Of a stretch of 64,000 bases of DNA, positions 43,567-55,560 are shown one piece after another. The notes beneath the pieces are model-generated. The model ran no database searches, had not been told where the DNA came from, and saw nothing but the letters and a program-made list of their open reading frames with translations. Position 1 is the stretch's first letter. Every line of letters starts with the position of its first letter. Position numbers and translations under genes: made by a program. Source of the DNA: Leptodontidium sp. MPI-SDFR-AT-0119 (Eukaryota > Ascomycota > Leotiomycetes > Helotiales > Leptodontidiaceae); contig JAHLEZ010000008.1 of assembly GCA_020726505.1 (NCBI GenBank), positions 496,001 to 560,000 on the forward strand. The letters run 5' to 3'.

Positions 43567-46478
43567 CTAAAGCTTACCTAACTCCGTCAACTTTCGGATG
43601 ACTGCGTCGCTCAATTCAGCCGCGTTCTCTAGGATCTGAATTCCATACTTCTGACAAACGATCTGTACATTGCCCCTCTTCGGATAGCCCTCGGGACATG
43701 CCACAACACACTTCCCACTTCCAGCCCATAACCCTAATTCCATTAACGTGATAGGTGCTTGGGTTTTCACACCAAAGCAAATTGCTATCACGTCTGCTTG
43801 CTCCATTTGGGCTAGTTCCCAGGTGGCCTGCTCCGCAAACGGTGAAAAGGATACGTCCTCATGCCACGACGAGTCCCAATCAGGGCGATGCGGATTCAGA
43901 ATGGTGATTGGCAGATGAGCCAGGGATGCGCAGAGAGACTCCTGCCAAGTATATAGTGACTCATCGATGTAGCCCGAGAGAAAGACTGCTGCACCTTCTT
44001 TGGTGTAGTTGTTAGGTGCATAAACGACACGGTGTTTTGATTTCGAGACCTCGGCTTGATCCCACCGAAGGTCAAGTTTGAATATGGTTGGATTCACTGA
44101 AGTTGAGCAGCCAGCCCTGAGTGTAGCAGTAACTTTGGACCCATCGGCCAGGATTTTCGATGCCCGGTCTGTTTGCTTCAAGAGCTGGCAACTTTCGATG
44201 AGATCTTGGATAGACTTTGATGCTTCCATGGCGTGATGTGTAGAATTTGCGCGAATATCCAAATCGTCGATAGAGCACCACGGCAAATCATCTCGAAGTC
44301 CGATATGCAGGGTGCATTCACTCTGACCTTGTTTTAGTACGAGAGCTGCCAATACGCAATTCTTCACGGCATTGGAGTATAGCAGCTCCCCGGAAGTTGG
44401 ATTCCAGGCAAGATCTTGGTAGTGCTCCTCCGCAAGAGTTATCGAGAATGGGATCCCCATAGCCCTCGTAGGCTGCGCTCGAGATGCTGATGATGACTGT
44501 ACGAGTATCATTCCAGACCTCGTCCTATCCATGTCATAGGTGTCCTCTTCGCTTTGTGTCCCATATGGTAGTACATAGATACGATGATTCCGGAACCTGA
44601 CTTCCTCTGTCGGCGGTAGAAGTTCTAGTTTACTCGGAGATACCCTCGCAAAAGTTTGAGGTCTGGGCTGGATTTCCTTCAGCCAAATGCAAACCATTGA
44701 ATCCTGTGAGCTCTCTGAACTGTTTGAAGAGCCAACCCAAGCCAAAACCTCACCAACACTCGCGCCCGGATACTCGCGCTGAAGCGGCAAGTCCAGTAGC
44801 AAGCCTCGGCTGGTTGGTGTAGGAGGACTTTCTGGATCTTGTTCGTTGCTGCACCTCCGCGAACAGACACTCTTACCACCTCGAAATTCGGTAGGTGAAT
44901 GTGCCAAGAGCCCACGGCGATTGCCACTCATGAAGGAGGCAGTCCACGCGAAGATAGTGTAGTCTTCAGACTGCCTCATGATTTCTTCTTGCAGTCGTGT
45001 AAATGCGCGGCTGCCCTCTCCGTAAAGCATAGGCATGAAAACATTGAACAGCCCCATCAGGCAGTATGCAGCATCCTCAACGCGTGTGGTCGATCTTGAC
45101 GCAGCCCATGACATTCGCTCTGCAACAGTACGCTCAGTAGGATCAGACCCACGCAGGACCGCAGAGTCAATTCCAGTCACGTCGGCAATGTGCTCACACA
45201 GACTGGCTTTAGTCCCAATGTCAACCCAATTCCTGTCGTAAAACTCAACAAAGGTTGGTGCAATAAGTTCTTCTGTAACAGTATCAGATAAGTCTTTGGC
45301 TATCCTCTACGTGTGCTAAAGAGACTAAGCCACTCACGTAGAGTCCACCCTCGAGTGAACCATTTACATTGCCAAAGGTTGGGGGTCTCAGACGAGGTTA
45401 GGAAATCCTCCAAGTAAACGTAGCAGATCCGTGCGCTTTTGTACCATCTGAACATGGAGCAGATTGCTTCTTGGAGTTCGGCGCTACTGGTTTTGTCGAT
45501 GCAGCATGTGTCAATCCAGATATAGTCGAACCCGTGAGACGCAGCTAATTCACAGCATTTCCTGACTTTCAAATACGCCCGCACTTTGCTTTCTGCATTG
45601 CCTTGGCACACATCTGAGAACGATATCTCTTCCTCCGTTGGCCCCCATGTATGGGATAGTATCGCATATTCGGGACTATCACCGCCAGCAAAACTCCTTA
45701 TTTCGAGAGGCACCGACTTTGTAACAAGCAGACGCATGACTGTTCTTGAAGTCTCGAGATCCGAGGAGTAATGAGTTTGGCTAATAAGATCCTGGAGGCG
45801 CCGGAAGGCACGACTACCTTCGCCGTACCTTATTTCCATTTGAATGTCAAAGAGTCCCATGATTGAATAGGCTTCGTCCTCCACTGCGGTAGCTTTGCGG
45901 TTCAAAGCCCAAGCCATTCTCTCCGATACATGGCACTGTTTTGGCTTCTTTAGGCCGGTCAACACTGCCGATTGGATTCCCGTGATCTTAGAAATGACGG
46001 TGCTTAAACCACCCCTCGTTCCAATCCGAGACCAGTCCTCCGCGAAGAATACAACTGATGGTGGCGCCACAAGCTCCTGAAGGGTCCATTTACGGTGGAA
46101 CCATTTGCATCGTTCAAATGTTGGCATTATCCGACCAGCAGCACCCGAGACTGTTGAAAGGTAGGCATAGCAGACATGTGAATTCTCAAGCCACTTATAC
46201 ATCGAATTGATTGTGTCGGAAAGCTCGTCGCGAATGGACCCGTCGATACAGCACGAGTCAATCCAAACCCACTGGATCCCGTCTCGTTGTGCTTGCATAC
46301 AACAATTCTTGATCTTGTGGTGGCCCTGTGACACAAGGTCCGAGATATTTCGAGAACCCCGGAAGTCTTCGATCGTTGCCTCATCAGGGCCCCACAGATG
46401 AGAAAGGATTGCATATCGTGGTGGGACAGAATCAGCGAAGTCTTTGAGCTCAAGGCTCGATGAATGAAGTAGTCGCAT
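43567..46478 (-). CDS. Tandem HET-HET protein with C-terminal nucleoside deoxyribosyltransferase-like domain, 948 aa
   Basis: Exon 1 (46478-45338) and exon 2 (45272-43567) join across a 65-nt intron (WTL | QELIAPTF). Module 1 (about residues 1-245) has MRLLHSSSLELKDF, YAILSHLWGPDE, WVWIDSCCIDGSIRDELSDT, WFHRKWTLQELVAP and YSIMGLFDIQMEIRYGEGSR. Module 2 (about 248-545) repeats the plan with YAILSHTWGPTEEE, YIWIDTCCIDKTSSAELQEA, WTLQELIAP and YCLMGLFNVFMPMLYGEGSR. After a variable middle part, residues 807-948 look like the fungal nucleoside 2-deoxyribosyltransferase-like domain (PF15891): AAVFLSGYIDE, ILNPHRPDWDSSWHED, ADVIAICF, APITLMELGLWAGSGKCVVA, RGNVQIVCQKYGI. The Glu in MELG fits the family's catalytic position. 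HET domains trigger incompatibility cell death, so a nucleotide-acting effector is plausible but inferred. The start could be an upstream ATG at 46661. Confidence 0.88.
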
Positions 46479-47880
46479 TGGTAGAAGTGTTGGTCTGCCC
46501 GATGTATAAGCCTGATCTGTGAGCTTGAGACGAGACGAAATCGAAGATCTTTCGTTGTTGTGATTATAAAGTCCTCGCCGAGTACGAAGGGGGCGGTGGT
46601 AGTGCAATTGTATCGCACTATCGCACCACATCCTTGGCCATATTATCTGCATGTAAGACATACTCGTAACTTTTCGGCGCACCACCACACCACCTCCCGT
46701 TGGCAAAAGCCTCCGACACGACAAGCTAAGCAATCCTAAAAAGCGATAACAACAAATACCAAGGTAGGTGTAGATTTTACTATCAGTTATCTCACTTCGA
46801 AGGTGGGCATGGGGCCTTGATCTGACTTGTAGACGGCACTCGACGTGTAACGCTAATGCATCTCGATTCCCAACCCCTGCTCCTCGCGGTGGATGCGCTT
46901 GAGAGCCTTCTGCAACTCTTCTCTATACTGACGACCTCCGGGGGTATTCGCCCTAAGTTCCTAGAGCTTCTCCGTGTGAGAGAGATATATATATATCTGC
47001 GGGCGTTGGCTCAGTGCAGCCTAAAATTCCCCAGATCTCATGTGGTTGCGGAGCGAAGAATTCTTTAGTCAGCGTAACCACCCTCCACCAGCTCTTCAGT
47101 TGGACGGGAACCTGCTGATTTTTGGCATACAAGAACGCTTAAATCTACCCCTCTAGACATTTATTTCTCAACGCCACACCTCATAATTTTTGTTTAAATA
47201 GCCGGTACAAGCATCCCAGCCTAATTTATATGTACTTTCTAATCTTCAAGGTCTTTGAATTAATTGTTAGTGAGTAGTGTTAATTATTACAATAAATACC
47301 TACGCGTCTACTAAAAATCAGCAGCCTGGTGCCCGTGGCTTATCGATAAGGACTCAAGCGACCGAACTGCAACAATAAATCTAAGTAAACAAACAAACAA
47401 ACCAACAGGTGCCCGAGCGATCATATTATGTCACTCACCCACGACTGTTTCCACCTTGCACATATCACAAACACCACGCACGCCCCAGACCTGAGTCTAT
47501 GGATATTTGCGCACACCGCATCTTCCCTCCTTCGCGATTCGACCCTGACGACGACGACGAGCCGACGAGGAGCGAAGCCCCAAGACAACGATAAAGGAAA
47601 GGGCGGGACAGCAGAATACAAGAACAGCCAGGACCGCTGAGGCAGGGCAGGATAGGACAGGAGAGGACATCGATTCGAGACATGTCTAGAGCGGATAGTA
47701 GGAAGAGACACGCTGGGAAAGAGACGGGGATTCTAAAGACTTCACGAAAGAAAGTCTTCCTTGGGCTAGACAGCAAAGCACCTGGCACACCTAGTAGAGA
47801 GAGGGAAGCACAACATAGTAAAAGAGCAAAATGCTTGCAACTATACTTGGACACTTCACAGCCTTCTAATATTAGTTATT
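46479..47880. other. Upstream region of the HET-HET gene, no other gene
   Basis: The HET-HET frame remains open upstream to 46733 and has a further ATG at 46661 (MSYMQIIWPR), so the first 180 bp may be coding. Beyond it only compositionally biased DNA is seen, including a GACGACGACGACGAG run (47547-47561) and purine-rich DNA at 47640-47700. Confidence 0.35.
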
Positions 47881-49830
47881 AAGAGAGATGTTAGTTCACA
47901 TTAACCGTATTATGTCTGAAGAGGGCACTAGTAGTTATACAATAAACTAACGACCCCCTCTTATAAATATATAAAGCTAGGAGCTTCTACTTAAACACAG
48001 CCTTAAAGCCTTATTATTAAAGGCATTATTAGCATTATCTAAAAAACCACAAAGTAAAACACTAAAGTATCCTTCACAATTTTTATTATAGCCACAAACT
48101 TCTTATCCCTAATAACCTCCTCTTTTAATACGCCCTCGTCCCTCTTCTTAAAGAAGATTACTCGCATCTATAAACTGTAAGGCTAACTTAATTAACTAGG
48201 CTATTAAGCCCTCGGCCTTTAAACAACTAGGTATTAATATTAAGACCTAAGTTAATATTTTAAGGCTATGCCCCTAACTAAACCTAACCGCGCTAATACT
48301 ACCTCCCTTAGAATATAATAAGCCTTTAATTAGTAAAAAACAATCCCTCTCGTTCGATAGTTTATATAACATCCTCTTAAATATCTACTATAGCCTTTAA
48401 TTCCTTGTCCTTAGTAACACTAATAAACTTAACAAAAAGTAAGTAAGCTCCTTCTTATAGCCTCTAATAATCTTATACTAACCTTAGCTTTTATAATAGT
48501 AACTAATACTAATAAATGCCTAACTAAGCAATTATAGGCCGTGCGAATTTACTTATTACTCTCTTAAGACTCCCTGACCTTCTAAATCTCGTAAATGTCT
48601 TTATATTATTATACGCTAAAATAACGCGCCTAAATAATCTCCTCGTGTCTAAGCTTCTCTTTTATTAATTAGTAAGAAAGATAATTAAAGCTTAATATTA
48701 ATAAGGAAAAACATTTATATAAACTCCTTACTCTTTTTTATTTTCTTTTTAGTATATATTAATAAATAATAAGGTACCTTAATTTCTGTTTATTAATATT
48801 TCGTTCGACTCTTTATATTCGATTTTAATAATAGACAATAACTAATATAAAATAATATTATAATTATATAAGTCTTTATATATTATTATACTTTTAATAT
48901 AGTCGAAGGCTAAGAAAAAGATAATATTTAAGAGGCTTTAAAGATTATTAGCGTCTTTATCTAAGAAGGACAAGTCTAGTCTACTAATAAAGGGGCCGCC
49001 GACTTATAAACCCGAAAGTAAGGGTCTATATTTATAGGCGGTTTCGTGAGGCATTATTAAGTTTAAAAAATATAAAGTAAACGAGTTTACGCTTAAATAT
49101 ATTAACGAACACTTAATAGTTTTACTTTATTATTAAATATATAATAAGGGAGAAATACATTTATCTTTCTTTTAATTAAAACTACTAAGAAAGTAGCCGA
49201 TTAAGGCACGTGTAAAATATTAAAGTTAACGTATTAAGGGAATAATTTCTCGACATATAATTAAATTAATATTTGTCTTCTAAATTACTTTTAAAAAAAG
49301 AAAAAAATAACTCTTTAATCTTTTCCTCACTTTTTATTTATCTTTTATTAGACTATCGTAGCTAAAAACATAATATTCTCGTGTTTGAGTATTTCGCTAA
49401 AATCGGCTAGCTTTTACTACAATCGATAGGGACTTATATATTAGACTAATTATTACTTATACGCTAATCCCTTTACTTAGCGCTAGTAATGTCTTAGCGA
49501 ATAAGAGGATAAAAAGTAAGAAGCTTATAAGGAGTTAGAGCTAAGCCCGATTAAGACGAGTCTTCGGCTCTAGGCCGGGGTCGTAATAATAGAGATAGTT
49601 CTTAGAGACAGTAGACAGCTCTTAAGATAGCCTATAAGGACAGCCCGTGTATACTCGGGACTAATTTAATTTAAAGAGCCTTTACGGCGCTTCGAAGATC
49701 TTAAGAGTAGTTGCCTCACGTTGTACAAAAAGCCGATCTACTCTGTTTCTTCAAGTACGCTAATAAATAGTAAGAAGCTAAATCTATTTATTCTAAATTC
49801 TTCGTTTTCTGCCTGACTTTTCGATACGTG
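47881..49830. repeat. AT-rich RIP-like relic, about 2 kb
   Basis: Continuous AT-rich sequence, full of TAATA, TTAATA and AAGCCT words and poor in CA/TG. No coding frame survives. The edges with normal DNA are sharp near 47880 and 49830. This is the pattern left by heavy RIP on a transposon; the original element cannot be named. Confidence 0.65.
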
Positions 49831-50870
49831 CAGATCCTTCCAGCTTACCTCCAGCAGCGGAATCGTAGTGGGCCAAACAGTGTATCATGGCATGGTCAGA
49901 TGGTGCCTCAAGAACAAACAACTAGTCCTGGTGCCGTCTGAAGAGCAACAGACCACAACAGGGGCCAAGTTAGTGACAATTCAGTGGGAGACTATAGAGA
50001 TGCAGTCGAAGGCTTTGATCAGTGAGGCTTATTTCAAAGTAGAAGTCTTCATCTCGCAGTATGGAAGGCCCTACAGCAGCCAGCAATGGTATAAGTCGCT
50101 CGATTCTCGGTACAAGTACTTGCACCACCCAGAAACCAGTTCGGAATGACGTGAAAAGCGACGAGAGGCTTACCACAAGCGACGAAAACGGTGGCCTATG
50201 CTATTAAAACGAAGAAAAAGGCGCTATGTTCGACCACAAGGTTTAGGTAAGGCCATAAGCGTCGAGCTCTTGCTACTAAATTCCGTAATTAGTCACTTAA
50301 CCTTAGGGTAAAGATATACTTATTAAATAACACAATTGCATTCAAGATCACATGAGAACTTCCGAATCGAGGTGTTCAAGCTGGGCCGTGGGAAATTCAC
50401 GAGACATGTGAGGGGCCGAGCTAGGGGTCATGAAGAGTTTTTCCGAGATGGATGTTTCTCCGCACCAGTCGTGGCTCGAGGAGGTCAAAAAGGACTGTAT
50501 TCCCCTACTACACTAAAAGAATCTTGCCTTCCATCAACGATAGCTCTCTCCAAAGCTCACTTGCTAAGAGCACTGAGGTCAATGTATTAAACAACCTTAC
50601 AGTTACGTCTCGGAACTATTACTCGTTTATTCAATTACAATCCGCATTTACTATCTCTGCAATTATATCATCGCTCTTGCTTCTATGCCATCGTGATGCA
50701 CAACCTCCTTGCGCCTCAGATCCCGGTTGTAAACAGAAGCTGCCCTCGCCTCGCCTGACACGATCCACCATGTGAACTCGAAAGGAGTCTATTCCAGTAA
50801 GGGAGTGTGCCTTTCTTTTTGTGAAGTTTTTTTTTTTTTTTTTTTTCTTCTTCTTTCAAACCTAGCACCC
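49831..50870. other. Unassigned stretch with one gene-like fragment
   Basis: At 49868-50149 a plus-strand frame (MGQTVYHGMVRWCLKNKQLV onward) has even, coding-like composition, unlike the AT-rich DNA to its left, and may be a piece of a lost gene or element; no family is recognised. A 20-nt T run lies at 50827-50846, just beyond the glucosidase stop. Confidence 0.3.
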
Positions 50871-50877
50871 TAGAGCT

Positions 50878-53874
50878 TCAAATTGTCAACTGATCCTCCA
50901 ACGGCAAAATCCGACTACTGGCTCCAACAAAAATATTATAACTTCCCCTCTGAAGCCTCCACTGCTGCGCAACAACATCCCACTCACTCAAATCTCTCCT
51001 CGTCAAATCAAAACTCACTTTAGCCGTCTCTCCTGGCTGTATTTCAGTCTTGCTGAAGCCTCTCAACTGCTTCATGGGAGCCCCAGGAATACCAACGTAA
51101 AGTTGAGCAACCTCCGATCCGTAGACGTCTCCAGAGTTTCGTACCTCAGCTGTAACGCGAACTAGGACGTCCCAGAGATCGGTGTGGCCTCCCATTTGGA
51201 TCGGCCCTGTCGGATACTCGGCAGTGTTTGCCCAATCGAGCTTTTTGACGGAGAGATTTGTGTAGTTGAATGTTGTGTAGGTGAGACCGAAGCCGAACTC
51301 ATATCTTGGTGAGATGTTTTGGGCATCAAATGCGCGGTAATCGATGTAAACGCCTTCGGTGTAGTTGTGTTGTGGAAAGAGCTCATATCCGGGGGTGGGC
51401 AAGATAGGGCCCAAGAGAGCGCCATAATCGGACTCGTTGCGTGGCACGGAGTAGGGAAGTTTGCCGGAAAAGCCAGAGTCGCCGTAGAGGAGCGAGACGA
51501 GAGCTCGACCAGAGTCCTGACCTGGAAGATGGGCGAAGATAACAGCTGTGACATTTGGGTGGTCGATGAATTGGTCCACGAGGCGGACGCCTGCGTTGTG
51601 GATGACAACAATAGTGTTGCTGCATTGGTCGGCAATCTGGTGATATTAGCTGTGTGCTGTTAATGTCTAGGGAAGTACATACATTGAGTACTAGAGCATC
51701 AGAGAAATCATCATGGAGTCCAGGACGATCGATACCCTCTGAAGCCCAGGCATTAATGAAAACCAAGCAGGCATCCGAAGTGCCCTCAACATACGCAGTG
51801 GAGTTGACATTATTGAAATCCCAGAACAGAGCTGAACCGTCCTCAATAGCTCGCGCTTGTAAGGCGTCGAAAGGAGAGCTGATGTAAGTGGGGGTAACAG
51901 CGCCTGATCCACCACCGGAGATAATGGTACCATTGATAGCAACTTGCGGAAGTGGCAAAGTCTGAGGGGTTCCGATGAAGCCGCCCAAAGCCTGAAGATA
52001 ATCACCAGTCTCATATCCGAGAACCCAGGATGAAAAACCCGGGGCAGGGTTATTCTGGTTTGGGTTCTTAGCATCGTAACCATAGAGAGACAGCAGTCTT
52101 GGGGATTTGAGAGGGAGGGCCTTGTTGGTGTTCTTGACGAGGACATGTCCCTCGACGGCACCGTTGAAGATGGTTTGTCTGGATGCCGGATTGCGGGCGT
52201 CGACGACTTTGTGGGGTGCAAACAGATCGATCGGCATTCCCACACCAGGCTCTGGATAATCTTTGTCTTGGCCCATTTTGTACCACCCGGCGATGATTCT
52301 AAACTGTTGGCAAATTGCGGTGGAACTTTGAGCGGGAAACTTACCTGGTCGCCATATCTGTCAATCTTGATTCAGGAACAGTGCCGTTACTGATTGCGAG
52401 AGTGAGATTGGGACCCCAGAATCCTTCAGCATCTTGCAATCATGTCAGTTTTTGTTCGCTGTACTTTGCGTCAAGACTTACCTGGCATAGCCATATCCAT
52501 TCCAGCTAGGGCGTTTGCAACACCTGCATGCTGTGCAAACCAATCTGAAACAACCTTGAGCAAAATCAGTACCAATAAATACTTTAAGAATTATGAGGAA
52601 AGTGGTGGTTTCAGATGATTGAAAAGCCTTACCCATCCCTCGAAACCCAGCTCGGTCTTCAAGAGACCATTTAGTGACTTGCTGTTACCACACCCGTACG
52701 AGTTGTTCAGTCGTTGGTATGAACACATGATATTTCCTGTTCCTGCATGGACGGCGTCTTCCTAATATCAGTATCTAATCAACGAGAGCGCTTGGAAGAA
52801 CATACCTTGGAAAGGCCATAAGTAGAGCTCATGCATAGTCTTGTCATCAATATTCGATGAATATGATTGGATTTTTGGGCCGTTGGTTTGTGTAATGGGA
52901 TTGCGATTAGTCTCCTGCTCGTTTCCTAGGAAGTGCTGAAGAAATCAGTTGGCAAATATTTTGAGTGAAGAGACGACTGGAAAATACTTTTGTGCTGGTA
53001 ATGACACCAGTGGACTGTATCCCGCGAACAGTTTCAAAAGCGAGAGCGCCACAGAGGTAAGGGTCATTTGAGAACCCTAAAATGGTACTTTAACACGGGC
53101 CCTCAAGTAGGAGAGGATATGCAAACCTTCCCAATTGCGACCACCAGCTGCTACACGTCCGAGAGGTCCAACAACTATTTGTATTAGTTAAATTGGAAAG
53201 CTGAGTAGCCTAATGGAGATACTCACCTGGACCAAGCGCAACATTGACGCCCTTCGTACGAAATTCTCCGCCTATAGCAATAGCTCGCTGATGAGCGAGA
53301 TCCTTGTTCCAACTGTAATATAGTCAACATCATATGAAGTTTGCTAGTGTTTTCGCAGCATACCTGGCACCAACGTGGATACCGCTGGGAAATCCGCTCA
53401 CATAATCGGTAGCTCTCACACCTTGACCGGCATCTTGGAGGCAAAGACCTGGGAATCCCAGGCGATGAATAGGAGGAATATTGCCTGAGCAGCCATTTGT
53501 TGTGCTGGAAATTCCGAATGTGAGGTTTGACTATGAATGTCAGATATTTGAACATTGATATGAGCGACCCAGATTCTTACCTTCTCGTCCATTGTCATTT
53601 GAGCAACCATGGCAGCAGCTTTTTCATATGCTTCTGCCCAGTTGCCAGTTCCTTTCCCCATTGCTATTGCCCCAATTAGCTTTTGACACACAAGGCAGCG
53701 ATGATGAATGGCATCAATGGTTAACGTACGAGTTGGGTAGACAGGTGGCGACTGGCCATAGAAGACAGTGTCATCCGTAATAGTCTGTGGTATTGAGCTG
53801 TTCTGAGCGACAGAGATATCAACTAGGCCAACCAAGGCTAGCATAGCCACAGCAAACATGTTGGCTGAAGGCAT
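50878..53874 (-). CDS. Secreted beta-glucosidase, GH3, 802 aa, 12 exons
   Basis: A glycoside hydrolase family 3 enzyme that would release glucose from the non-reducing ends of beta-glucosides or cello-oligosaccharides outside the cell. Exons: 53874-53730, 53663-53581, 53530-53364, 53312-53227, 53174-53127, 53076-52988, 52935-52806, 52757-52633, 52554-52482, 52432-52345, 52298-51683, 51636-50878; every phase agrees. The N-terminus [20 protein letters not shown] is a signal peptide. Landmarks are [71 protein letters not shown] with the catalytic Asp of [15 protein letters not shown] and a C-terminal fibronectin III-like domain ([17 protein letters not shown] to PLEDQLTI). Length is normal. No sign of decay despite nearby relic DNA. 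Confidence 0.95.
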
Positions 53875-55074
53875 GATGAACTGAACCTTAATTTTCTCGA
53901 GGTAGAACTTACGGAAGCCAGAACACTTCCACAAAGGTGCGTTGTTCGATCCTTTTGTACTCTTGCAAATCTAGGACGGTTCCAAAATTTCTCTCCACAC
54001 ACATGGTCAGCTCCCTGCCCGGAGAAATTCATGGCTTGGTATTAGATCTAAATTAGTTAGTTGCAGGCATGATGCAGATATTTGAAGCCGAGTGATAGCT
54101 AGAGTATGCAGTCTTGTTCATACACTTGGAATCCCCAGCAGATTCATCATGCTTAGCAAACCATTCTCACAAAGTGGACGCACCAATCATCAGTAAACGT
54201 CAGGTGTCTTAGCTCTGGCCCTTTCGTCGTTTGGCACATTGTAACCATGTCGGAAGTTCGGAATTGCAAGATATTTCTCTACTTATGACGATGAGGCCAA
54301 ACGCCTCTCGGGTGTTAAGCCTTTTCTAGGCAAGCTAGTCGGCAAAACCTCGCAAGTTGGGGACCTTAGCTCTGGGGAAAGAATGATGGTTAGACCAGAT
54401 TTGTGGGAAATGCGGGGAAAACTGCTCCTAGGTGCTGTAAATCTGTGGTACTTCTTCGGCCTATGTTGGGTCGGTCCGATCTTTTGAACTCTAATGCGTT
54501 CAAGGCTGCAGAAATAATCATGGGGTCTAGGGCAAATAGTCTGCACTGCGAAACGATGAGTAATTCCAATTGTAAATCGATACTACATTATCTCCTCTCT
54601 AAACTGATCGCAACTACTACGAGAAAGCTGTGGACTGTATTGAATTGCTTTTCAGATATATCAGAGCATGGTGGGTATCTAGTCTATTCCTCGAAGTGAA
54701 CTCTGTGTGTGGGTTCTTTAACCGGAGCACGAGATATTTCTCAACGTGATCCGCAAGAATGGGGGTCCGGTATTCGCCATTATCGTCTTGTGCGGGCCTC
54801 GAGGCCGTCGGTAAGTACTATACTCCGTTATAACTGGTTTGTAGAACCCTCCACGACCGGTCTTGAGTCATGGAGTTTTGTGCTGCACGATTTGCTTCCC
54901 ACTCTCCCCACTGCGCTTGCATTAGGTCCATACATTCTGGGACTGGCGACGCCTCTTTCGTCTGCTGAGCAACATAAGGCCGAGAGAATACTGCCGTCGT
55001 TGGTATTGTCGAGTTCTGATCCTCTTAAGGTCATTTTGAAAGCAGTCGGTAAATAGTTCGGCATGGAGAAGGCG
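53875..55074. other. Glucosidase promoter and unassigned DNA
   Basis: First part is the GH3 promoter. Frames at 54709-55056 (plus) and 54828-55064 (minus) overlap one another and neither is recognised. Confidence 0.3.
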
Positions 55075-55560
55075 GGGTGGAATGCGGGGTTAGTCGGGAC
55101 TTCAGAGAGCGAAGACTGTAAAGCTTACCCATCAAAATCTCAGGATAATTATTTGGCTTACCAGCAGAAGTATGGAGTTGTGGTCTGATGGTAATACGCA
55201 ACGCGGAACGGCGAATGGCTGGACCCCAGTCGACAATTGGGGCGACCAGGTGGATGCAGACCGAGTAAACAAGGAGGCGGTTAGAGATCTCGGTCTCGCA
55301 GACGCTCCGCGCAAGATCGTAGGCTCCGCCGAACGCTTCGCTTCGCTCAGCGAACATCCAATTCAGTTCCGCTAAAATAGATGTTCCTAGAGAACGACAC
55401 CTTCAGCCAAGTGCCTTTCCAAGAAATGCAAGAGGATAGCCGAGGGCATCCAGAATAATGTTCCTGAGCCAAGTCGCTGTTGCACAAGACTCGAGCAGAT
55501 AAGCGAGGGTTCCCAAATGGCCCTGTTGGACAAGGTGCTTCCGAACTGGCTGACTTTGTG
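55075..55560 (-). pseudogene. Unrecognised gene remnant
   Basis: One minus-strand frame reads LAYLLESCATATWLRNIILD, then ALGYPLAFLGKALG, a TGA stop, and continues in the same frame with LAELNWMFAERSEAFGGAYD and LLVYSVCIHLVAPIVDWGPA to a GTAAGC donor-like site. The even residue use on both sides of the stop suggests a former gene broken by one TGA. The family is not recognised. Confidence 0.3.

Noticed and set aside
47409..47882. Overlapping open frames on both strands
   Set aside because: Composition-driven (GAC/CGA runs), no family resemblance, no splice logic.
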